Source: Balneolaceae bacterium
GTDB lineage: Bacteria; Bacteroidota; Rhodothermia; Balneolales; Balneolaceae
DNA length: 8,461 bases
Direction: 5' to 3'
NCBI GenBank assembly: GCA_007126675.1
Contig: SLAU01000087.1
Coordinates: 1 to 8,461, forward strand
Shown: positions 1 to 6,283 of the stretch, piece by piece
Position numbering within the stretch: the first letter of the stretch is position 1
Layout: every line of letters begins with the position of its first letter
Translations under genes and position numbers: made by a program
Notes under the pieces: generated by a model
Databases searched by the model: none
Seen by the model: the letters and a program-made list of their open reading frames with translations, nothing else
Told to the model about the DNA's origin: nothing

Positions 1-2
1 AA

Positions 3-425
3 GTAATGCAGCAACTGATTAATGATCCTGAGAAAGTTTCACAGTTTACAAATACCAAAGGAATTTTCAGTGGTGTAAAGAACAAGCGTACACAAAACAA
101 ACTGGAAGAAATACTAAACGAGTCGTATAAAGAAGCAGAAAAAATGGGATTATCGGACTCTGAGCCCGCATTTAAAAAGCCCTCAAAAGAGAAAATGAAA
201 GAAATCCGTGAGGAGCAGAAACAGATCCGTGAAGCCAAACAGAAATTTTTTGACCCGGTTAAAGAACTGATTGAACGCGACTATGGCCAGGAAACAGCTA
301 CTTTCCTTTTCAGCAACCGGATTGTGGCTGATATAGTAACCGGTCGAAACGGGGAATTACTGCCTTATAAAAAAGAGCTTCTTGAAAGGTATAGTAAAGA
401 GCTGGGCGTAGAACCCGGGTTTTAA
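3..425 (+). CDS. Unrecognised charged protein, possibly 5'-truncated
   Basis: I do not recognise this gene. The first ATG is at base 6 (139 residues to a TAA stop), but the frame is open to the window edge, so the true start may lie upstream and this may be only the C-terminal part of a longer protein. The product is very hydrophilic. Residues about 55-82 are a Lys/Glu/Gln-rich segment that should form a long helix or short coiled coil, followed by a more globular-looking tail (about 83-139) with FFDPVKELIERDYG and FLFSNRIVADIV. There is no membrane segment, cysteine pair or catalytic motif I can name, and the first residues from base 6 do not look like a signal peptide. It converges with asnS across 199 bases. 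Coding is supported by the long open frame, a natural amino-acid mix and no overlapping competitor. Function unknown. Confidence 0.7.
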   Translation, partial: VMQQLINDPEKVSQFTNTKGIFSGVKNKRTQNKLEEILNESYKEAEKMGLSDSEPAFKKPSKEKMKEIREEQKQIREAKQKFFDPVKELIERDYGQETATFLFSNRIVADIVTGRNGELLPYKKELLERYSKELGVEPGF

Positions 426-446
426 CCGCGGAGGCGCGGATCGCGC
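426..446 (+). repeat. Two overlapping GC-rich hairpins after the left-edge gene
   Basis: Directly after the TAA stop, CCGCG (426-430) can pair with CGCGG (435-439), and GCGCG (434-438) can pair with CGCGC (442-446). The two stems share bases and are mutually exclusive. There is no T-run, so this is not a standard intrinsic terminator. The base pattern resembles the CCGCGGAGGCGCGG dispersed repeats I recall from Bacteroidota-like intergenic regions. It could still mark the 3' end of the plus-strand gene. Confidence 0.45.
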
Positions 447-504
447 TGAGAATCTAAACTACGTACTTGAGAATTGATGATTAACTTTTGCTCGATTCTT
501 TTCT

Positions 505-598
505 GCCACTAAAGCACAAAAATATGAATTTTTAAAGGTACTGATAAGACAATCTGCGCAAGAAAAAATCAAACTTTGTGTTTTTGTGTTTTCGTGGC
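505..598. repeat. Degenerate inverted repeat in the convergent gap
   Basis: GCCACTAAAGCACAAAAA at 505-522 matches the reverse complement of 581-598 at 16 of 18 positions. The copies are separated by 58 bases holding AATCTGCGCAAGAAA (551-565), which resembles AATCTGCGAGAAA in the gap upstream of the M16 peptidase gene. The arms look like the dispersed GCCAC-N-AAA-CACAAA repeat family I recall from Bacteroidota-like genomes. No gene is visible in 426-624, and no clear intrinsic terminator follows asnS. The structure could serve as a transcript end for either convergent gene, or be only a decayed repeat. Confidence 0.55.
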
Positions 599-624
599 CT
601 GTCTTTATTGAATACAGTATTAAA

Positions 625-2121
625 TCAGGGGCTAAGGCGTCCCATCATTCTTGGGAATGGGATCGTTTCGCGAACGTGTGAGAGGCCGCAGATCCAGGCT
701 ACGGTTCGCTCCAACCCAAGTCCATATCCTGAATGAGGAACAGAACCGAACTTCCTTAAATCAAGATACCAGCTGAATACCTCTTCCGGCAGATCGTGCT
801 CTTTAATTCTCTCTAGCAACGTATCCAGGTTATCCTCCCGCTGGCTGCCGCCGATAATTTCGCCATATCCTTCCGGGGCAAGAACGTCAAGTGCAAGTGC
901 CAGTTTCTCATCTTCAGGGTCCCGCTTCATATAAAACGCTTTTACTTCAGCCGGGTAGCGATGTACCATTACGGGAGTGTCGTACTGCATGGTGAGAATC
1001 GTTTCATCGCTTCCTCCAAAATCATTGCCCCACTCAAAATTCGAAGCAGATTCCTTCCAGACCGGAATGTTTCGAAGATCCTCTTCTATCTGATCAATTC
1101 GTGCATGGATCTCCTTGATTCTCTGATCGATCTGTGCTTTTCTCCACTTTTTGGCTGACCCATGCTCTTTCTTAATCTCTTCGAGCTCCTTCTTGATCTC
1201 TGCAAGTTCCTTTTCACGCTCCTCTTTCATTGAATCCAGCATGTTGGTTGTTTCATCACTTTTAAGCTGTTCAACAGCATCACTATACGAGATTCTCTTA
1301 AACGGTTTATCAACTGCATTTTGGAGCGATGCAGTGTCTCTCTCAAGAATATCCAGTTCTTTTTGGTTATGCTCTAGTATATAGTTCACGATATACTTCA
1401 ACATTTTTTCGGCAAGCTCCATATTCATGTTCAGATCGTAAAATGCCATCTCTGGTTCAATCATCCAGAACTCTGTAAGATGACGGCGAGTTTTGCTTTT
1501 TTCCGCGCGAAATGTGGGGCCGAATGTGTAGATCTTTCCATGTGCCATCGCCATGGCTTCACCATAAAGCTGGCCAGACTGCGTCAGGTATGCCTTCTCT
1601 TCAAAGTAATCGGTTTCAAAAAGTGTAGTAGTTCCCTCAGCGGCATTGCCGGTAAAAATCGGCGCATCCATCTGGATGAAACCTTCTTCCCTGAAAAACT
1701 TATGAATCGCAAACTGAATGGAACTGCGCACCTGCATTGCCGCCCACTGGCGCTGGCTTCGAAGCCACAGGTGACGATTCTCCATCAGGAATTCCACACC
1801 ATGATCTTTTGGTGTAATCGGGTAGTTCTCTGCTACCTGAATCACCTTAAGGTCTGAGGCATGCAATTCATAACCTCCAACGCTCCGCTCATCTTTAACC
1901 ACTTTACCGGTAATCTCAACGGAGCTCTCCTGCTTCAGAGTACCGGCTGCTTCAAACAACTCCTCTCCCACATCATCCAGGGCAATAATACACTGGCAAA
2001 GCCCGGTTCCGTCACGCAGCTCAATAAAATGAAGCGCTTTACTGCTTCGGCTGTTGTACACCCAGCCTTTCAGGGTTACGGTTTCGTTTTCGTGGTTTAA
2101 TAGCTGGTTTATGTAGGTCAT
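625..2121 (-). CDS. asnS: Asparagine--tRNA ligase (AsnRS) with coiled-coil insertion
   Basis: Class IIb aminoacyl-tRNA synthetase that charges tRNA-Asn with asparagine in the cytoplasm using ATP. The N-terminal OB-fold anticodon-binding domain (about residues 15-95) contains VTLKGWVYNSR and FIELRDGTG. The catalytic domain follows: motif 1 around FFREEGFIQMDAPIF (142-156), motif 2 around FRAEKSKTRRHLTEFWMIEPE (204-224), and motif 3 GYGLGLERTVAWICGL (465-480). GEIIGGSQRE (420-429) and the C-terminal IPFPR also fit AsnRS; AspRS has different signatures. At 498 residues it is longer than E. coli AsnRS (466). The excess is a Lys/Glu-rich stretch at about 291-359, just before FEWGNDFGG, predicted as a helical hairpin or coiled coil. 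The ATG at 2121 gives the expected N-terminus. No Shine-Dalgarno is visible. It lies 200 bases downstream of the M16 peptidase gene and is probably transcribed separately. Confidence 0.97.
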   Translation of the reverse strand: MTYINQLLNHENETVTLKGWVYNSRSSKALHFIELRDGTGLCQCIIALDDVGEELFEAAGTLKQESSVEITGKVVKDERSVGGYELHASDLKVIQVAENYPITPKDHGVEFLMENRHLWLRSQRQWAAMQVRSSIQFAIHKFFREEGFIQMDAPIFTGNAAEGTTTLFETDYFEEKAYLTQSGQLYGEAMAMAHGKIYTFGPTFRAEKSKTRRHLTEFWMIEPEMAFYDLNMNMELAEKMLKYIVNYILEHNQKELDILERDTASLQNAVDKPFKRISYSDAVEQLKSDETTNMLDSMKEEREKELAEIKKELEEIKKEHGSAKKWRKAQIDQRIKEIHARIDQIEEDLRNIPVWKESASNFEWGNDFGGSDETILTMQYDTPVMVHRYPAEVKAFYMKRDPEDEKLALALDVLAPEGYGEIIGGSQREDNLDTLLERIKEHDLPEEVFSWYLDLRKFGSVPHSGYGLGLERTVAWICGLSHVRETIPFPRMMGRLSP

Positions 2122-2161
2122 GTTGTGATTCGAATTCTGTGTAAAATATTTGGTTACTAAG

Positions 2162-2302
2162 GTCCCCCTTCGAAGGGGGGATATCGAAACGCGTTCAGCG
2201 TTTTGATTGGGGGGATGAAAAGAGTCTCAGAAGTGAAACACCAAACATCCTCCTGGTTGTCCTCACATTCGTTCGGGCAGCCCTCCCCCTTCGAAGGGGG
2301 AC
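2162..2302. repeat. Palindrome-bounded intergenic repeat element (~141 bp)
   Basis: GTCCCCCTTCGAAGGGGG at 2162-2179 recurs as its exact reverse complement at 2285-2302, and each end contains the perfect 16-bp palindrome CCCCCTTCGAAGGGGG (2164-2179 and 2285-2300). Inside, AAACGC (2187-2192) and GCGTTT (2198-2203) form a small hairpin. G- or C-rich patches lie at 2209-2214 and around 2280-2289. No coding frame is convincing. The form is that of a short non-autonomous repeat (REP- or MITE-like) of the CCCCCTTCGAAGGGGG type I recall from Bacteroidota-like genomes. No clear target duplication is visible. It fills the gap between the M16 peptidase gene and asnS. Confidence 0.7.
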
Positions 2303-2321
2303 TTTTCGTTTCACGCCCTGT

Positions 2322-3572
2322 TCACTTCTCAGGCAGCAAAAGTGTTTCTGAAAATTGTTTTACGCCAAAAAATTTATGCGAGAAATTAAGAAGATCTTCG
2401 CGGGAAACCGCATCAATATTTTCAACCAGTTCATTTAGTGAAATAAAACGATTGAAGTAAAGCTCGCTTTTAGCAAGCCTTGTCATCCGGTTGCTGGTAT
2501 TTTCCTGCGAGAGCAGCAGTTTTCCTTTCAGCTGGGCTTTAGCTTCGCTCAACTCTTTTTCGCCAACCATCTCGTTCTGCATCCGCTCAAACTCTTTTGT
2601 GATCAATTCACGTACATGCGAAACGTAGTCTTTATCTGTCCCGATGTACACCCCAAATAGACCGGAATCGGTGTATGATTGGTTGAACGGCCCAATGGAA
2701 TAACAATACCCATATTTTTCACGGATGTTTTGATGAAGCCGTGAGCTCATTCCGCCTCCAAGCACCGTATTTGCCAGCAACAATAAATATTTATCAGGAT
2801 GATCGTAGTTAAGAGCGCGACGCCCCAGAATCATATGGGTCTGCTCAATTGCTTTAGATGCTTCCTGCTTTGAAACACTATACTCAGTAAGCGGTTGTTC
2901 CTCATTTTCTGTTGAACCATTATTTTCAATATCCATCAATTGTTCAACAAGGCTCACCACTTCGTTGTGATTCACGTTGCCCGCAACTGCCACAAGCAGA
3001 TTATCAGGACGGTAGCGTTTTTCCATGTAATCGAACAAGTTATGCCTTGTAAAAGAGGATACGGTTTCTTCGTAGCCAATTATAGGCCTGCCTATTGGAT
3101 GGCCATCAAACACCTGACTGCTAAACATCTCGAACACGTAATCATCGGGACTGTCGCGATACATCTTCATTTCTTCGAGCACTACTTTTTTCTCTTTTTC
3201 GAGTTCCTCTTCCGGAAACTGCGAATTGCGGATCATGTCACTTAACACATCCATCGCCTGCACCAGTTTAGTATCGAGGCAGCGTGCAAAGTAGCAGGTA
3301 TATTCGGTTGATGTAAATGCGTTCAGGTAACCGCCTACAGATTCCATACTGAGTGCTATGTCATAAGCAGAACGTTTCTCAGTTCCTTTAAAAAGCATAT
3401 GCTCGAGGAAATGGGTAATCCCTGCCAGCTCGACCGATTCATTTCTGCTGCCGGTTTTTACCCAGATACCGGCTGAAATGCTTTTTACACTGTCAATATT
3501 CTCGGTGACAATTTTAAGCCCGTTTGGCAGTGTGGATTTTTTGATTTGAGTAATCGATTCGGTTGATTGCAT
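2322..3572 (-). CDS. M16-family zinc metallopeptidase (processing-peptidase-like)
   Basis: Peptidase of the insulinase/pitrilysin family (M16, PqqL/MPP-beta-like). The zinc motif HxxEH appears as HFLEHMLFKGT, with H54 and H58 as ligands and E57 as the catalytic base. The third ligand is likely E134, 76 residues on in VVLEEMKMYRDSP, the usual spacing. The N-terminal domain starts LPNGLKIVTENIDSVKSISAGIWVKTGSRNE. The second, non-catalytic domain carries GGGMSSRLHQNIREKYGYCYSIG (272-294), the conserved Arg/Tyr substrate-binding region. The length of 416 residues is normal for the one-chain, roughly 45-kDa bacterial type. I see no signal peptide, so it is probably cytoplasmic. A homologue (mlpA/ymxG) lies downstream of pnp in Bacillus, so the position is conserved, but here an intrinsic terminator and 192 bases separate it from pnp, suggesting its own promoter. 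The substrate is unknown. Confidence 0.93.
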   Translation of the reverse strand: MQSTESITQIKKSTLPNGLKIVTENIDSVKSISAGIWVKTGSRNESVELAGITHFLEHMLFKGTEKRSAYDIALSMESVGGYLNAFTSTEYTCYFARCLDTKLVQAMDVLSDMIRNSQFPEEELEKEKKVVLEEMKMYRDSPDDYVFEMFSSQVFDGHPIGRPIIGYEETVSSFTRHNLFDYMEKRYRPDNLLVAVAGNVNHNEVVSLVEQLMDIENNGSTENEEQPLTEYSVSKQEASKAIEQTHMILGRRALNYDHPDKYLLLLANTVLGGGMSSRLHQNIREKYGYCYSIGPFNQSYTDSGLFGVYIGTDKDYVSHVRELITKEFERMQNEMVGEKELSEAKAQLKGKLLLSQENTSNRMTRLAKSELYFNRFISLNELVENIDAVSREDLLNFSHKFFGVKQFSETLLLPEK

Positions 3573-3609
3573 TCGATAATTTTTTAATTCAGCGAAACAT
3601 TAGCGCGAC

Positions 3610-3697
3610 TCTGCGAGAAAATAGTCCGGAAATAATGAATATTTCAGAGTAGTGTTTCTCGCAGATTAACGCAGAAAGTTCGCAGATTTTCGCGGAG
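3610..3697 (-). repeat. CTGCG repeat array with inverted copy
   Basis: In the 192-base gap between pnp and the M16 peptidase gene, minus-strand CTGCG/CCGCG units correspond to plus-strand CGCAG or CGCGG at 3660, 3670, 3681 and 3691, that is, steps of 10, 11 and 10 bases. An inverted copy lies further toward the peptidase gene: TCTGCGAGAAA (3610-3620) is the perfect reverse complement of 3655-3665, giving an 11-bp stem around a 34-base loop. It resembles the dispersed CTCTGCGAAT-type intergenic repeats I recall from Bacteroidota-like genomes. It probably lies in or near the promoter or 5' leader of the peptidase gene. I could not place a promoter with confidence. Confidence 0.65.
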
Positions 3698-3710
3698 TTT
3701 TTTAATAACA

Positions 3711-3741
3711 CAAAAAAAGCGCCCTCTGTTTGGAAGGCGCT
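3711..3741 (-). terminator. Intrinsic terminator of pnp
   Basis: On the minus strand, AGCGCC (plus 3736-3741) pairs with GGCGCT (plus 3718-3723) across a 12-base loop that can add a few more pairs. It is followed at once by TTTTTTTG (plus 3711-3718). It lies 23 bases after the pnp stop and is a textbook Rho-independent terminator. It separates pnp from the M16 peptidase gene. Confidence 0.88.
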
Positions 3742-3764
3742 CTTTAAGTTTTTTTGAAAAACTC

Positions 3765-5885
3765 TTACTCGCCTTGTTCAGGCTCTGGTAAGAGCGCTTT
3801 TCTTGAAAGGCGAAGTTTTCCGCCGTGTTCTACTTTCAGCAGTTTCACATCTACCTGGTCGCCCACGGAGAGGACATCTTCTACCTTTTTCACATGGCCA
3901 TGCTCCAGTTCAGAAATATGCAGCAAACCTTCTTTTCCGGGTACAATTTCTACAAATGCTCCGTACTCTTTAATTGCTTTAACGGTGCCTTTATATGTAG
4001 CCCCTTCATCAAGCTGACCTGCAATTGCCTGGATTCGTTTTTTAGCATTTTCAGCTTTTTCAAGGCTGTCAGCAGAAATGGTAATCTGTCCTTTTCCGCT
4101 TTCATCCTCTTCAATCCAGATCTCTGTTTCGGTTTCCTTCTGCAGTGTCTGAATTACTTTACCGCCAGGACCAATTACCGCGCCAATACTGTCGCCGTCA
4201 ATCGTCATATTAACGAACTGTGGTGCATATTCTGATAGCGTTTCTCGCGGAGTTGAAATCGTTTCGGCCATTTTTTCGAGAATATGCATACGTCCTGTAT
4301 GAGCCTGTGCAAGCGCCTCTTCAATAACCTCGAAGCTGATGCCCTGCACTTTCATATCCATTTGAGTGGCTGTGATACCATCAGCAGTACCTGCAGTTTT
4401 GAAGTCCATATCGCCCATGAAATCTTCTTCGCCACGGATATCAGAAAGTACTACGGTGTTGTTATCGCCTACAATCATTCCCATTGCAATACCGGCTACC
4501 GGCTTTGGAAGAGGTACACCTGCATCCATCAGCGCCATAGAGCCACCACAAACGGATGCCATCGAAGAGGATCCGTTTGATTCGAGAATATCGGAGCGTA
4601 CCCTGATCACATAACCGAAGTTTTCAAAATCGGGAAGTACCATTTTAATAGCACGCTCGGCAAGGTGTCCGTGGCCAATCTCGCGACGGCCGGGGCCTCT
4701 CATAAATCCTGCTTCTCCCACACTAAAGGGCGGGAAGTTGTAGTGCAGCATAAACAGTTTGTCGTCCTCATGGAAAAGTGTATCCACACTCTGCGCATCT
4801 TTCTTTGTACCCAGTGTTACAGAGCAAAGAGCCTGAGTTTCGCCTCGGCTAAAGATTGATGAACCATGTGCACGTGGAAGATATCCTACCTGTGTCCAGA
4901 TATCCCGGATATCTTCGGGTGAGCGTCCGTCGATACGGCGCTTTTTCTCAAGGATCATATTGCGCAGTTCACGCTTTTCAATTTTTTCGAAGAATCCTGC
5001 TACTTCACCGGCAGCATCTTCATACTCTTCTTCAGAAGTAATCTCTTCAATTACTTCATTTTTCAGTTCACGAAGTTTATTGTTGTAATCTTCTTTACCA
5101 AGGCCAATACCAACAACCTCTTTTACTTTATTACCGGCAACTTCTTCCACTTTTTGTTTCAGTGTTTCGTTCACTTCCGGTGCGGTAAACTCGCGTTTTT
5201 CAGCACCATACTCATTTCGAAGTTCTTCCTGGAATTCACAGAGCTTAGCAATTGATTTGTGAGCAGTTTTAATCGCATCAAGCATTTCTGCTTCACTGAT
5301 CTCGCTCATCTCGCCTTCAATCATAATCACGCTGCTCTTGGTTCCGGCTACAATCATGTCCATATCGCTTTTACTTAGCTCATCGATCGTTGGATTGATC
5401 ACAAACTCACCGTCAATACGCCCGACTTTCACCTGGGCCATGGGGCCGTCGAATGGAACATCCGAGATATGAAACGCAGCTGAAGCACCGATGGCTCCAA
5501 GTACATCTGCTTCATTCTGCCCGTCAGATGAAAATACTTGGCAGATAACTTGTGTATCGTTATAGTAGCCTTCAGGGAATAATGGCCTAAGGCTTCTGTC
5601 GATTAACCTGCTTGCAAGTGTTTCACCATCAGAAGGCCGGCCTTCTCTTTTCAAAAATCCACCGGGGAATTTGCCACCGGCTGTAAAGCTTTCTCTTAGG
5701 TCAACTACAAGCGGGAAAAAATCCTGTCCCGGTTTTGCATCTTTGGCGCTAACTACAGTACAAAGTACCATTGTATCGCCCATTCGTACCATTACTGCAC
5801 CATCGGCCAGCTTAGCCAATCTTCCGGTTTCAACCGATATTGTTTTGCCGGGTGCAAATTCTACACTTTTAAAATCTTCTTTCAT
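3765..5885 (-). CDS. pnp: Polyribonucleotide nucleotidyltransferase (PNPase)
   Basis: Phosphorolytic 3'-to-5' exoribonuclease that degrades RNA to nucleoside diphosphates and can also add tails; it works as a ring-shaped trimer, often with RNase E-type partners. The layout is complete: first RNase PH-like domain (about 10-145, with FPGGFLKREGRPSDGETLASRLIDRSLRPLFP), helical linker (about 150-310), second RNase PH domain (about 315-550), KH domain (about 553-620, GPGG loop at 572-575) and S1 domain (about 628-697, GTVKAIKEYGAFVEI). Active-site residues are in place by alignment with the E. coli enzyme: R400/R401 and H405 in GRREIGHG, phosphate-binding S440/S441 in SNGSSSMAS, and D488 and D494 in EEDFMGDMDF. 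The 706 residues match the family length. The ATG at 5885 follows an A-rich leader without a Shine-Dalgarno. Strong terminators lie both before it (after rpsO) and after it, so it probably has its own promoter plus some read-through, as in E. coli. Confidence 0.98.
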   Translation of the reverse strand: MKEDFKSVEFAPGKTISVETGRLAKLADGAVMVRMGDTMVLCTVVSAKDAKPGQDFFPLVVDLRESFTAGGKFPGGFLKREGRPSDGETLASRLIDRSLRPLFPEGYYNDTQVICQVFSSDGQNEADVLGAIGASAAFHISDVPFDGPMAQVKVGRIDGEFVINPTIDELSKSDMDMIVAGTKSSVIMIEGEMSEISEAEMLDAIKTAHKSIAKLCEFQEELRNEYGAEKREFTAPEVNETLKQKVEEVAGNKVKEVVGIGLGKEDYNNKLRELKNEVIEEITSEEEYEDAAGEVAGFFEKIEKRELRNMILEKKRRIDGRSPEDIRDIWTQVGYLPRAHGSSIFSRGETQALCSVTLGTKKDAQSVDTLFHEDDKLFMLHYNFPPFSVGEAGFMRGPGRREIGHGHLAERAIKMVLPDFENFGYVIRVRSDILESNGSSSMASVCGGSMALMDAGVPLPKPVAGIAMGMIVGDNNTVVLSDIRGEEDFMGDMDFKTAGTADGITATQMDMKVQGISFEVIEEALAQAHTGRMHILEKMAETISTPRETLSEYAPQFVNMTIDGDSIGAVIGPGGKVIQTLQKETETEIWIEEDESGKGQITISADSLEKAENAKKRIQAIAGQLDEGATYKGTVKAIKEYGAFVEIVPGKEGLLHISELEHGHVKKVEDVLSVGDQVDVKLLKVEHGGKLRLSRKALLPEPEQGE

Positions 5886-5912
5886 TATTGTCTTTTTTCT
5901 TTTATTTGTATT

Positions 5913-5962
5913 GCTGCTATTCAGGATAGGTTGTTAGTTGCCGGGAGAATAGCAACCCGGCA
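5913..5962 (-). promoter_or_regulatory. pnp 5' leader with competing hairpins
   Basis: Between the rpsO terminator and the pnp start, the minus-strand RNA can form a 7-bp stem (plus TGCCGGG 5939-5945 with CCCGGCA 5956-5962, 10-base loop). The loop sequence GAATAGCAAC (plus 5947-5956) can alternatively pair with GCTGCTATTC (plus 5913-5922) at 9 of 10 positions, or all 10 if G-U is counted. The two folds cannot coexist. Between this and the ATG (5886-5912) the RNA is A-rich and unstructured. pnp is autoregulated through its leader in E. coli; a similar role here is only an inference. It resembles no known riboswitch. Confidence 0.4.
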
Positions 5963-5973
5963 TTGATATATAC

Positions 5974-6004
5974 AAAAAAGGCACGTACTTAGATACGTGC
6001 CTTT
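5974..6004 (-). terminator. Intrinsic terminator of rpsO
   Basis: Minus-strand RNA forms AAAGGCACGTA / TACGTGCCTTT, an 11-bp stem (plus 5994-6004 with 5977-5987) around a 6-base loop, and continues into a U-run (plus 5974-5979 is AAAAAA). It begins 9 bases after the rpsO stop. E. coli also has a terminator between rpsO and pnp, so partial read-through into pnp is plausible. Confidence 0.92.
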
Positions 6005-6013
6005 CGAAAAGCC

Positions 6014-6283
6014 TTATTTTCTGATACCTAATTCTTTAATTAAAGAACGGTATTTTTCAATATCTTTGTCACGCAGATAATTGAGCAGTCTTCTTCTTTT
6101 ACCAACCATCTTCAAAAGTCCTCTTCTGGAAGAGTGATCTTTTTTGTTATCGCTCAAATGCTGAGTCAGGTGATTAATTTTTTCAGTTAGCAGTCCAATT
6201 TGTACTTCAGGTGTACCGGTATTTTCTTCCGATTCGCCGTGCTTAGTTACAATTTCTTTTACTTTTTCCTTACTTATGCTCAT
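6014..6283 (-). CDS. rpsO: 30S ribosomal protein S15
   Basis: Primary 16S rRNA-binding protein of the small subunit platform; it binds the h20/h21/h22 junction and nucleates S6/S18 assembly. The 89 residues match the family length exactly. The signature LLTEKINHLTQHLSDNKKDH followed by SSRRGLLKMVGKRRRLLNYL (residues 31-70) holds the rRNA-contacting H42, D49 and S52, as in E. coli S15. The ATG at 6283 gives the standard N-terminus MSISKEKVKEIV. There is no Shine-Dalgarno; instead a near-perfect 20-bp palindrome overlaps the start codon. It lies 48 bases after ribF and is followed by a strong terminator. S15 represses its own translation in several bacteria through varied leader folds. Confidence 0.98.
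   Translation of the reverse strand: MSISKEKVKEIVTKHGESEENTGTPEVQIGLLTEKINHLTQHLSDNKKDHSSRRGLLKMVGKRRRLLNYLRDKDIEKYRSLIKELGIRK

Noticed and set aside
606..624. AATACAGTATT near-palindrome as the asnS terminator
   Set aside because: It has five-base AT-rich arms around a single base with no following U-run in the minus-strand direction, so it is too weak to call.
1480..1857. Plus-strand open frame of 125 codons inside asnS
   Set aside because: It is antisense to the AsnRS catalytic core and has no family motif.
2162..2302. Insertion sequence or CRISPR-like array
   Set aside because: There is no transposase frame, no clear target duplication and no regularly repeated units with unique spacers. 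A small non-autonomous repeat is all that can be supported.
2203..2460. Plus-strand open frame of 85 codons starting in the intergenic element
   Set aside because: It runs through the palindromic repeat and then antisense to the end of the M16 peptidase gene. The composition is not protein-like, and the frame is explained by the repeat and the gene on the other strand.
3655..3697. CRISPR array
   Set aside because: The repeated word is only 5-7 bases with 5-6-base gaps, far below CRISPR repeat and spacer sizes.
3825..4235. Plus-strand open frame of 136 codons inside pnp
   Set aside because: It is antisense to a fully conserved PNPase KH/S1 region, is rich in Phe, Cys and His, and has no recognisable motif: a shadow frame.
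5913..5962. FMN or other known riboswitch, considered because ribF is nearby
   Set aside because: The conserved multi-helix core of the FMN riboswitch is absent, and the structure precedes pnp, not a riboflavin gene.
5886..5976. A defined sigma-70 or Bacteroidota-type promoter for pnp
   Set aside because: TATATAT and TATTCT words occur after the rpsO terminator, but no pair of -35/-10 or TTTG/TAnnTTTG elements has correct spacing.
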